Made by a program: the position numbers and the translations under genes
Part shown: one piece after another, positions 1-16,421 of the stretch
Numbering within the stretch: the first letter of the stretch is position 1
Layout of the letters: the number at the start of each line of letters is the position of its first letter
Notes under the pieces: model-generated
The model's input: the letters and a program-made list of their open reading frames with translations, nothing else
What the model was told of the DNA's origin: nothing
Databases searched by the model: none
NCBI GenBank assembly: GCA_020137815.1
Contig: CM035352.1
Location: forward strand, 8,548,416 to 8,612,415
Origin: Hormiphora californensis
Taxonomy: Eukaryota; Ctenophora; Tentaculata; Cydippida; Pleurobrachiidae
Reading direction: 5' to 3'
DNA length: 64,000 bases

Positions 1-345
1 TTAGGATAAGGAGTTAAGTTATTGGAAAACGAGTCTTCTCTCTTTTCTCTCCTAGTAAATTTATCGCTCCCACTGTTTTCTAGTTATTCATACCATGGGG
101 TCCAGTAATTTCCCTAAGGAACGTGTTCAGAGTCCCCAGAATCTTCACGTATGTCTTTTCAGTGTAAATGAACTCTTGGGACACGGCATGCAGCCGACTG
201 TACCCGTATCGGCTAAAAGGGGTTAATTTTAATTATAGTTCTCATTTCACAGAGTGGTCTGAGCTATTATAAGATATAATAATTGTTAAAAACTAAAAAG
301 CAGCGTTCCCTTTTATTCACCCCTTATCAATTAAAATGTACTCAC

Positions 346-514
346 GTTTTTCGAGCAAGGAAGTTTGAGAAACTTTGATCGGGGATACTATTGCCCACAT
401 CCAGGATGAGGTCGAGGGGAATAGTAATTGGGCAGTCGGCCAAGTCCATTGCTAGGTGGTCCAGAGCGTGGCTAGAGTTGAGAGAGGTCCGGGAAGACGT
501 TCTGCTTTGTATAC
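346..514 (-). CDS. Orphan internal coding exon, unknown protein
   Basis: An open minus-strand stretch is bounded by a pyrimidine-rich acceptor (ctctctcg...tgtcccaag, exon starting at 514) and a strong GTGAGT donor read from 345 down to 340. It encodes about 56 residues with a patterned acidic/hydrophobic segment containing LDHLAMDLADCPITIPLDLI. I do not recognise the family. Any downstream exon would lie left of the window, and I found no convincing upstream exon before the GPCR gene. The splice sites and amino-acid pattern are seen directly; that it is a real exon is inference. Confidence 0.4.
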
Positions 515-524
515 CTTGGGACAA

Positions 525-2309
525 GAAATGGGTTAGTTTGGGGGCGAGAGAGAGAGAATTTCAATAGCAATGCTATGGGTGTACTCAGTACTGTCGGCGT
601 AGTACACAGCGTTTATTATAGCCCGAATTTGAACACCTGTTCAATTAATTAGCAAAGGAAAGATAGAGAGATGGAAAGAAAGATAGAGAGAGGGGCGCTG
701 GGAATTCCAAAACTGGAGATACATAGAACACGTATCATTTTCCAGTTTAGATTACACCTAAATTTTTCTCTTTTTAAAAAACTTCCCTTGAACTGCTTTG
801 CTGATAAAGAGAGACAAAATCTTTTGACGCTTTTAGAAACTAATTAGTGTTCAGTGTTCATACGAGTTTTGCCTTTGTTAACTGTGCCGGCTTCATATAT
901 AATTCAGGAACTGTTCGCCTTTACTTCACCTTTGCCCTTCCAAACCCTCACACAGCTCGCTCTGTTACTATATGAAATGCAGCGTGAGCTAGACAAATTC
1001 ACCTCTCAACAACCTTCATACCCACTTTCGAATGACATGGGAAAGCGAGGCAAATATGCTTTCTCAATTCTAAACATGTTTCCCTGGACGTGAGAAACAT
1101 CAGCACGTTAGAAAAATGGAGAATTGCTGGTTGTATCATGTTTTCCAGCCGAGTATCACTTATTTTCATCTCTTCAACATGTAGTTGTTTGAGAGAGGGA
1201 GAGGTTCCACGTCAAGCCTTCAAAATCTCAAAATCTCCCAGTATAATAGCAGGAGCTAGAATTCTTGGCATAAGAACCCCCATCCCTCCAGTACTATGAA
1301 GGGCTACTGAACCGGGGTCTGCGGTTTTGAAAGCAGTGTTTCGTAACTGCGTGAGGTGCAGTGGATTTCAAGGCTCCATGACCACAAAATTAGTCGAGGC
1401 TCACCACACGGAGTATAAATTTAAACTTCTGCCCCAAACTCCTCATTATATCGCTTTTAGAAATCTGTCTACCGGCACCGAGTACCGACCTGATACGCAG
1501 GAAAGGCGGTTGTGTGGTGTCGAGTAAAACTGGCTATTTCTTCGGCGCTAAACAGTGCTTGCAGTAGTACTTTGCAGTTTTTGTTGTGTAAACCATTTCG
1601 GAAGCTTCCCAGCCCGGCATATATATTGAGTTTCGCACTGAGAATCTCAGACGTTTCTCACTGAGAATCTCAGACAGTTTGCTTACACAACCACGACCAG
1701 CAGTCGGTTGTCAGTGTTCGTTATACCCATGAACTCCGTGTAGTTACACTCAGCTCCTCCCAGCTGTACTCGTATATAATAGTTGTTGATCTAATAGTTC
1801 TACGGAGAGGCCTAGTGGTAGGACTAGATGGACACATGTTTCTCATAACCACGTGTACTCATTATCTCTATACATGTGTGCATCTATAATAGCTATAAAG
1901 AGGGAGGACCATTAGCCCTCTCTTCTAGCTCGGCAATAAAATAATAATTATACTATTGATAAAACTATTGATGCGAGGACTCTCGGAGGCGGAAGGTCTA
2001 TGCAAAATCTGAGACCTTCGAGAGACGTTATTCTTCGTTTATTATGCTATGTTGTTTGTATGCAGTTGAGCGCACTGTAGAGGATCAAAACGGGGTCTGG
2101 CGCCGCAAGATACAGTTCCGCACAATTCACTCGTTCAATAATATCAACCCAAGAGACTGATTTATGCCACAATAAAATCACCCCTCATCCAGACCTCATA
2201 TATAAGCTCACCAATATGATTGATCCCCACTATACAATCACTCACCCCTCATCCAACAAGATGATTCATCCCCTTATTCCCCTGTTCCCCCATCTCTCAA
2301 GGAAGAAAC
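525..2309. other. Intergenic, no gene recognised
   Basis: Short open frames on both strands show no family pattern or consistent splice sites. A short direct repeat (ctgagaatctcagac, twice near 1638-1675) is present. The stretch just before 2310 is the probable 5' region of the GPCR gene. Confidence 0.5.
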
Positions 2310-4008
2310 ATGTATGACGGAGGAGATATACCCCTGGAGTTTAGAGATGCAATCGGGGAGTTCAACCGGGCCACGGATCTCTTCTTGGGACTGGTACTGG
2401 CCCTGGCAGCCATCATTGGTATACCAGCCAACATCATGGCACTCAGGTATGTTGCTATAGAAACAAGGATATATTATGAAAAATCTTACCTTTAGCGGCA
2501 ACAACCGCTAACATCAAATTTGCCCATTACCATGGTAACCATGGTAACTATGGTAACCTCGGTAACTGCATTACAGGTACTTCATTGGCGAGCACATCGA
2601 AGAGAGAAAAAAGATCAGGGGAGGGCGAAGCAACAAGCACTATTTCACTACCCTCTACATCTTGATTTCATTCCTGGATCTTCTCACCTCTCTAACATCA
2701 TTCCCTGTCATGGCTGTACTATTCAACGAGCGCACAAAGGTAGGTAGAGAGAGCGGAGATTTGAGTAGTGGAGTCAAACACTTTCGCAAAACATTTGTCC
2801 CTGAGGCCTGAGCATTGGATAGGTTCATATCCAAAAGATCCTGCACCCTAGTTACATTCAACACCTACTTGATTCTATAAAACCACCATCTACAGATTCA
2901 AACCCTACTTATATCACCACCATCTACCCTGCAGGGATTGTACGATACCAAGATATTCTGTGCAGTTTGGGCTGTCATATGGGAGATAATCCCTGAATAC
3001 TCTGTTTTTCTTGTTGGCTTCCTAGCATTCTCCCGACTCTACTCCATCTACAGGTACACAGATTAAACTAGACTCCCTAAATTATCTTGCCTAGCTCGAC
3101 CCTCTTTTCGCGAGCTCCACCCGTGTAAAGGAGAGTTAGAACATAACAAAGATTATCTAGGCTCCCTAGAAAATGTTACCAGTAACAGAATAGTTTCGCA
3201 TTCCTTATTAACTTCTTTATTGATCTCTCTCTACATTTTCAGGACAAGTAACAAACTGAGATATTGGTGCATTAAGTATGTGGTATTCCTATACCTTGCC
3301 ATCCTGATATCCTGCAAAGTTACCGCACCATTCGCTTACGTTCTGGACAACCCCATTAATGAAACATCCTTCTTCAACTCCTCCACTGTTAAATTCAACC
3401 AACACTCCTGCTATTGTTTCGTGAACACGAGGAAGATAAACCAAGCAATATGGGAAGTCTACGCTATCTCCACAACAGTTCTCAATGTTGTGCCCCTACC
3501 TCTCATCCTCTCAACTTGTGTGTTCACCGTGCACAAGATTAAGAAGAGTATAAACAAGGGACGCTCCATGGCAGCGGATACAACAAAACAATACAACGCG
3601 AGTGTAACGGTCGTCATAGTAACCACAATCTACATTGTCTACAACATCCCCTCCCTGATAAACTATATCATGTTCAGCATTGCATCTCTTCTCGGGGGCA
3701 ATGAATACTTTAATATATACGGTAATGAGACGCTGTACTGGTATGCCTGGGTGTTCACCACCATCGTGACGACATGTCTAAACGCTGCTACAAACCCCAT
3801 AGTATACTTCTGTAGAATGGAGGGGTTCAGGAGGTTTGTGTCCTCGTTAGAACTACCCAAAACACCCGGGTCAACTATTACTAGGTCTGCAAGGAAGAAC
3901 TCAGCCGGGGGAGCCAATAGTAGGGTGTTGGCATCTCCTGTTTCAATGATGGAGGCACAAAGACTGGACCCGGACAATAGTAATAGAACGGATAAAACAT
4001 CCCTGTAA
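2310..4008 (+). CDS. Rhodopsin-type G protein-coupled receptor, 4 exons
   Basis: Exons 2310-2446, 2577-2739, 2935-3053 and 3243-4008 join in phase to give about 394 residues. TM1 contains IIGIPANIMALRY; TM2 contains LISFLDLLTSL with the conserved Asp. Exon 3 has a TM3 beginning near FCAVWAVIWE and ending FSRLYSIYR, the position of the DRY motif, here SRL. Exon 4 carries TM4-TM7, several N-glycosylation sequons in the extracellular loop (NETS, NSST), and NPIVYF in TM7, the NPxxY motif. A Ser/Thr/Arg-rich tail follows. As a class A receptor it should sit in the plasma membrane and couple to G proteins. The ligand cannot be inferred, and the altered DRY is common in lineage-specific receptors. 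Intron 1 contains four ggtaac repeats just before the exon 2 acceptor. Confidence 0.85.
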
Positions 4009-4193
4009 TTTCACTTTTTCTTGTATGAGATCTTGTTTGGTGAATGAATTTATCTAGGTCTTGTTATTCCTTGCTTTTCTCCTGCTTTTTTAAACAGATG
4101 CCTTTTTACTTTCCTCCTACCCTCTCATACAACGGTTGCCCACACGTGGAACAAACCACATTTTCGGTGCTGATATTGGGATAATTTTTGGTA

Positions 4194-11196
<7,003 letters not shown>

Positions 11197-12113
11197 GTTA
11201 TCAGTTGTGTTCAGTGAATCACTACATTCACCTAAAACTCAGAAGAGGGAAACTGTTAGTTTAAATTAGTTAAATTAATCTGAAAATCAGGAGGGAAAAT
11301 CAGGAGGGAAAGGTTTTCAGTCGAGGACTGACATGGGGACTGAGGAGCGGATGGTTGGTGTACTCTACCCTCCCTCAACTATCTGAATAGAATATAGTCT
11401 CCGATTGAATTCAAAGAGGAGCTAAATATAACTCGGCAAACATATTTTATATATTAGCTAAGAGTAATCCTTGCTAAATTATGTAAGCTAGACGCACAGC
11501 GGGAACCTAACACCCAATACACACGATGGAGAGGGGCTAGGAAGCAGATATTGGGTTATATAGGCTACTCGGAACTCTATCGCCCGCTGATAAAATGATA
11601 TCGGACACCCCAACATGACACAGAATAATGACACGAGGAGTATGCATGCGTGTCAAAAACTGCAGCCATCCCCCTCCGCATGTCTTCCCCAACTAGGATA
11701 CGAAACCTAGAAACCGGCGAAGGGGGGTAGAAATCTAAAGTCGTGCCCAAGGCACGTGCACTAATTACACTCAGCACTCAGCAGTAGTAAAGCAAGAGAT
11801 AAACTAAGTACGGACACAGGGAGGGATAGAGGGAAGGATGGAGAGAGGGAGGGATAGCGAGATGGATGGAGGGAGGGATAGCTCTATAATAGAGGGAGAG
11901 TTGCTCATACTATCGTGACACGTAGCTACATTACACCAATAAGGTGTTATGTTGTGTGGACATTTAATCAGGAACATCTCGGGTCTCCACTAATCGATAA
12001 GAAAATGTAGTCTTGATTAAAGTTTCAATAACAATATCACAATGTATAACAAATTCTGAACCCCAAAATAATACAAATTACATACTAAATAAACACCGTA
12101 AGGAACACAGTGT
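11197..12113. other. Intergenic between FERM gene and TMEM187
   Basis: Upstream region of the FERM gene and downstream region of TMEM187, both on the minus strand. It holds small gaggga-type repeats near 11815-11880. No coding exon was recognised. Confidence 0.5.
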
Positions 12114-12893
12114 CTAAGATTGCTTTATCTTGCCACTCTCCTTCATGACCCACAGGAGCTGTGCCGTATAGTGGATTTGGCCTACATCGCATATCTTGGA
12201 GAGAAAGTGTCCGGATATACAGTTAGGTGTCCACCACTCTCGCAGTGGTAGGTCTGCCACTTTGAGCACGACAAACCCGACACAACACACCATTGCACGT
12301 GCAAAGACTGCCCTTGACTTCCCACCTGCTTCAAGGGCAGGACTGAATACAGCCTCGTAACCAACCCGTACAGCCACCAGGATATGGAGCGCCAGGGAGA
12401 CGTCAAAACCGTAATAAAACGGAACAGCAAGGAGGTAACTGAGAAATGAAATCAGAATAACAGGAGGTGATCCACATTTTTCAACCATTCGTGTGATAGT
12501 TCCCTTGGCTGCACCCTCCGGATAACTACTGATGATCCACAGAGTTGCGTGGCAGAATGTCGTGGTAGTTATCCACTGGTCCAGAACAGCTGTCCTCTGG
12601 CTCTGGGCCAACATTCGGGCTGTCTGGATCCCGCTGTAGAGCATGGAAAACGTAGCGAACCCCTCACCCCAGAAATCACCCCGAAACTTGAAGAACCAAT
12701 AAATCCCAACTACAAAGTATCCAATGTTCACTAGTGTGTTCATGGGCATGGGTACGTGTTCCGAGACTCCGGGAATGGAGTTGATCTTCTCAGCGTACGA
12801 CTCGTAACCCAGCTCGGTAGTGACTTCATCGAACATTCCAGTCGTTATGGCGGCAATGTGGAGAACGGTAAAGGTAAATGCATACAGGAACAT
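12114..12893 (-). CDS. TMEM187: Transmembrane protein 187
   Basis: A single exon of about 259 residues from the Met at 12893; human TMEM187 is about 261. An in-frame ATG at 12971 would add 26 residues, but the 12893 start places the first membrane helix where the family has it. Family signatures seen are GMFDEVTTELGYESYAE, MPMNTLVNIGY, AVLDQWITTTTF, and CCVGFVVLKVADLPL followed by GHFLSKICDVGQIH. Several hydrophobic helices make it a polytopic membrane protein. Its biochemical role is not known. It is intronless, like the human gene's coding region as I recall. The ORF is intact, and the 5' flank contains a plausible splice acceptor (ttattctctag) just before the start, so a 5'UTR intron is possible. 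Confidence 0.85.
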   Translation of the reverse strand: MFLYAFTFTVLHIAAITTGMFDEVTTELGYESYAEKINSIPGVSEHVPMPMNTLVNIGYFVVGIYWFFKFRGDFWGEGFATFSMLYSGIQTARMLAQSQRTAVLDQWITTTTFCHATLWIISSYPEGAAKGTITRMVEKCGSPPVILISFLSYLLAVPFYYGFDVSLALHILVAVRVGYEAVFSPALEAGGKSRAVFARAMVCCVGFVVLKVADLPLREWWTPNCISGHFLSKICDVGQIHYTAQLLWVMKESGKIKQS

Positions 12894-13107
12894 TGTCTCT
12901 AGAGAATAACATAGGATGAAGGTTTTGACAAGTGCTAAAGATGCTTTTAGGTGGCATGAAAGTGTTGTCATTATTATCACTAGAGTACCCGTTTGCTGGG
13001 AACCCGTGACACTGACCTGGTAAATGGTAATTTATCCTCATATAACCGGTGACATTTGTGTTTGATTTTTAAAAGATAATTTGTTTGTTCCTCATCCTGA
13101 GTCTCAT

Positions 13108-13362
13108 AGTAGGAGCGGTTAGATCAGCACGTGCAGAAAGTCGCGCGACGCGCGCCACCCTAATAGTAATCTCAGGTTACTCTCACGGCTTCATTTCGCA
13201 TCCAATCCAAAAGTGACCTTCATAAAACCTGTAGATCTCCTCAAGGAGAAGCGAAAACTTGAGGGACATTTCTTGATTGGATGCGACCTCGAGGAGCTAT
13301 GACAATGCGCAAAAAGGGGTGGCACGCGACTTTAACCACGTGGTGATATAACCGCTCCTACA
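13108..13362. mobile_element. Small palindromic MITE-like element
   Basis: Ends are inverted: taggagcggttagatcag at the left and taaccgctccta at the right. These are followed inward by matching cacgtg and agtcgcgcg/cgcgact segments, and by cgcatccaatc paired with gattggatgcg. No ORF. This is a non-autonomous terminal-inverted-repeat element; the superfamily is not assigned. Confidence 0.6.
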
Positions 13363-14999
13363 CATTGGGTTTTTGAAAAAACGGCCATTACAATTTTGGC
13401 GAGGCGGGTAAATCATTTACTGTAACGCGCGAATTTTCCCAAAAAAGCGCTGCTTTTTTACGCCGCGCGTGGAACCTAAAATTACGCGCGCAGTGTAAAA
13501 TTTTAAAATTCATTGAAAATTTCCTCTCGTTTTATGTCGCCAAAAAAAAGTCGACGAAAAATTCCAAATTCGTGAATTATAAGAACTCCGGTCAGTTCTC
13601 ATCTTGCCAATCCGTTTTCCGGGAACCCCTGGCCAAAGGACATTAAAATTCACATACCGACCAAGTTTCATATCGATTGGATAAGATTTTGGGTGGCTAC
13701 GGTGAAAAATATCGTATTTTTGGCATTTTTAACTTTCCCGACGCGATTTACGACCCTTAAACATTGAGTTACGGGAAATCGCTATCAAGTAAAATGAAGT
13801 TCAAACGATTCTCTTTCCCCACTATTGCGTTAGTTTTTTGATTTAGAGCCGTTTTCAGGGCCTTAGAAAATAGAAGCGTTTGAAAAATGTAAGTCTTTTT
13901 GTCGCAATGACGTCACCCCGTGACGTCACTGTTGTAAAGATCGGATCAAAAATCTGAGCCCGTACTTACACCCGCCTTGGTCCAAAGTACCAGTGTACAA
14001 ATTTTCAGGGGTCTAGCTCAAAAACTGTAGGAGGAGTAGGGAGAAAACAATTATCGGACTAACATTTTGGAAATTATTATATGGATTATTAAATCTGTTT
14101 ACAATAATTTGACACTGTCAAAGGTTACAGGTCAATGGGTTAAAGTGAAAGTATTGGCATACTGTAGGCCTCTCTGAGATGTATTGTTTATTCGTTATAC
14201 ATACTGCACATTATACAATATACATACTGTACATCCTGGGATATGCTGGGCTCACAGCGATAGAGCTCGTCTTACAAAAGTCAAAAGACTGCCCTTTCCT
14301 AGCCAAAATATAAATTTTTAGTCTGCTCTTTGACTGTCCATTTAACGGCTCAATACAAGTTCTGCTGTTGGAAGAAGTACGATTTATCGCTCCTCTGTCA
14401 TCCTCAACAGCCCTCACTCCAAAAGCGGCTAACAAAAAAGTTGCAAAATCAGTCAGCTCATCAAAAATTTAAAAAAGCGCTTGTATCCGCCACGTTCCTT
14501 TATGCCTTGAAAATTAAAAAAATAGCTCGTTTCTTTTTGCGCTGAGACCAAAGCGAGAAAAATCAAAAAACAGTTTTGGAAATAAAAAAAACTTCAGCCG
14601 ACCGCGATTTTTTAATGAAGCTCCCGACTTCGCACTGCGCGTGCGCGCAGCATTCGCATCGTAATCATTTGACACGGGCGCGTGCCGCGAATGTACTGCC
14701 CATGTATATTTAAATACAAATTTTACAATTACAGTGTACGGCCTGTTATACATGTACAATGTACTGTATAACAAATTCCCTTGTTTGGTTTATTTAATCA
14801 CAAACTGAAACACTATAATTTATAATTATTGCAATTGATACTTCATACTATGTATTACTAAAACTAAAAAGTATATGGACCCCAAGTATATCAAATTCAA
14901 ACGTTCATTATGAACTTCATACATAATAATATGTAGAATCTTAGTTATCGATTAGCATCTTGCTCGTCGCGTCTAAAAGTTATCTTACTTCCAAAAGTG
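13363..14999. other. Intergenic, probably old repeats and LINE 5' region
   Basis: AT-rich sequence with scattered CGCG-rich words. There are no splice-bounded coding exons. The last few hundred bases probably belong to the 5'UTR of the LINE that follows, but its 5' end cannot be placed. Confidence 0.4.
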
Positions 15000-15113
15000 T
15001 ACAACTACACTGTAAATAAAGCCAATGCTCTGACAGTCTACAAGTCCATAAAACTAAAAAGCAAAAGTAAAGCTCAAAGCTGTAAGCTAAAAGTAAATGG
15101 TACTTTTCTTTCC

Positions 15114-16421
15114 ATGAAACAGAAAGCTATGTCCGATGATGCAGGAATAGTGGAGACAGTGTTGGCGAACTTGAGGACAGCGGCTGGTGCCAAGGGTGCG
15201 AAAGCTGTCGAAGTTTACGAGTTTGAGGATAGCCACGAGGAAAATGTTAGCCGGATGAAAGTTAAAACTAACGATGAACTGAAACCGGTATGTAAGGTTC
15301 TGGGAGTACCGCTAGTGGGACGGGACGGGAAATCTCGAGACAAGCGAGAGCTGGCGGACAAGATAGTTCTCCAGATAGAAACGTTGTTTCCCATTGACTG
15401 TCAAGACTGCGGTGAAAAATACAGGATCGAACTTGGGAAAAAACCCATATTGAGGTGCTTTCTGTGTGGGCAAGGGGCACACGCATGTAAGTTCTCAGTA
15501 GCGGGAAGCAGGCTTGGGTCTGTATGGTTATGCTTTTGCTGCTGGAAGAAAAATGAGGAAAATACTGACAGGGAGGAGCAGAACCAAGACCCGAATGAGA
15601 CGGAGGATGAGAAGACAGTCGGCACCGAGAAGGATGGTGACGAGAAGGTCGACGCTGACGACAACAAGGCGGCAGAGAAAAAAGAAGATACGAGGAAGAA
15701 AGGTACAGAGGATGGGGACAAAACATTGGAAATTAACTCCGGAAATGTATGTAGTTACTTTCTGAACAAAAATTGCAGACACGGCAGAAAAGGAGATCAG
15801 TTGGTGAACGGAAAATCATGCCCAAAACTTCACCCGGTACTTTGCAAGAGATTCTGCAACTATGGAGGTTCCAAACGTTATGGCTGCATCAAGGGAGCGC
15901 AGTGCAAGTTTCATCATCCACCCCTGTGTAAGGGTTCCGATGCAAGAAGAGCGTGCTACGACAACCAGTGTAGAATGACACACCTATTGCACACTAGTAG
16001 GACGAGAGAGGAACCCCAGAACCCCTGGAAACCAGAAGGGTCAAAGCGGACAACGGCATGGAAACCCTCTGCTCAGGTAGGAGACACAGCAGACACGGCG
16101 TTTAGAGCTAAGCGGCAGAGGAAAATGCCGGAGACAGAAAAAGTTGGAGGACCAGTAACTAAGGAGTTTCTCCTGGAGACACTGGAAAAGATAAATGCCG
16201 AACCTCGTAAAGAGAAACCAGAAGTGAAGAGGGAAGAGCCCCTAACAAAGGATTTTTTACTGAAAGCACTGGAGGTCATGAAGGCAGAAATACAGCAATC
16301 GGTGGTCCTACAGTTACTGGAGTTCAAGACTCAGGTGGTGGATCCGCTAGGGGGAGGAAATATGAAAACAACTTGGGGAACAGCAGGAATACACCCCATA
16401 CTTCAAAGTTTCACCTCCTAA
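15114..16421 (+). CDS. LINE ORF1, zinc-finger nucleic-acid-binding protein
   Basis: About 435 residues from the ATG at 15114. An N-terminal region is followed by a cysteine-rich module (CQDCGEKYRIE ... CFLCGQGAHACKF ... CFCCWKK) resembling a treble-clef or PHD-like finger. Then come an acidic Lys/Glu-rich linker and a cluster of CCCH-type fingers (CSYFLNKNCRHG, CKRFCNYG ... CKFHH, ACYDNQCRMTH). The C-terminal part has two related segments, TKEFLLETLEKINAE and TKDFLLKALEVMKAE. ORF1 proteins of this LINE group bind element RNA. The last 49 nt overlap ORF2 in another frame. Confidence 0.8.
   Translation: MKQKAMSDDAGIVETVLANLRTAAGAKGAKAVEVYEFEDSHEENVSRMKVKTNDELKPVCKVLGVPLVGRDGKSRDKRELADKIVLQIETLFPIDCQDCGEKYRIELGKKPILRCFLCGQGAHACKFSVAGSRLGSVWLCFCCWKKNEENTDREEQNQDPNETEDEKTVGTEKDGDEKVDADDNKAAEKKEDTRKKGTEDGDKTLEINSGNVCSYFLNKNCRHGRKGDQLVNGKSCPKLHPVLCKRFCNYGGSKRYGCIKGAQCKFHHPPLCKGSDARRACYDNQCRMTHLLHTSRTREEPQNPWKPEGSKRTTAWKPSAQVGDTADTAFRAKRQRKMPETEKVGGPVTKEFLLETLEKINAEPRKEKPEVKREEPLTKDFLLKALEVMKAEIQQSVVLQLLEFKTQVVDPLGGGNMKTTWGTAGIHPILQSFTS

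Noticed and set aside
15268-15782. Several ORFs of 80-150 codons inside the LINE ORF1 on both strands
   Set aside because: Frame shadows of the zinc-finger ORF1.
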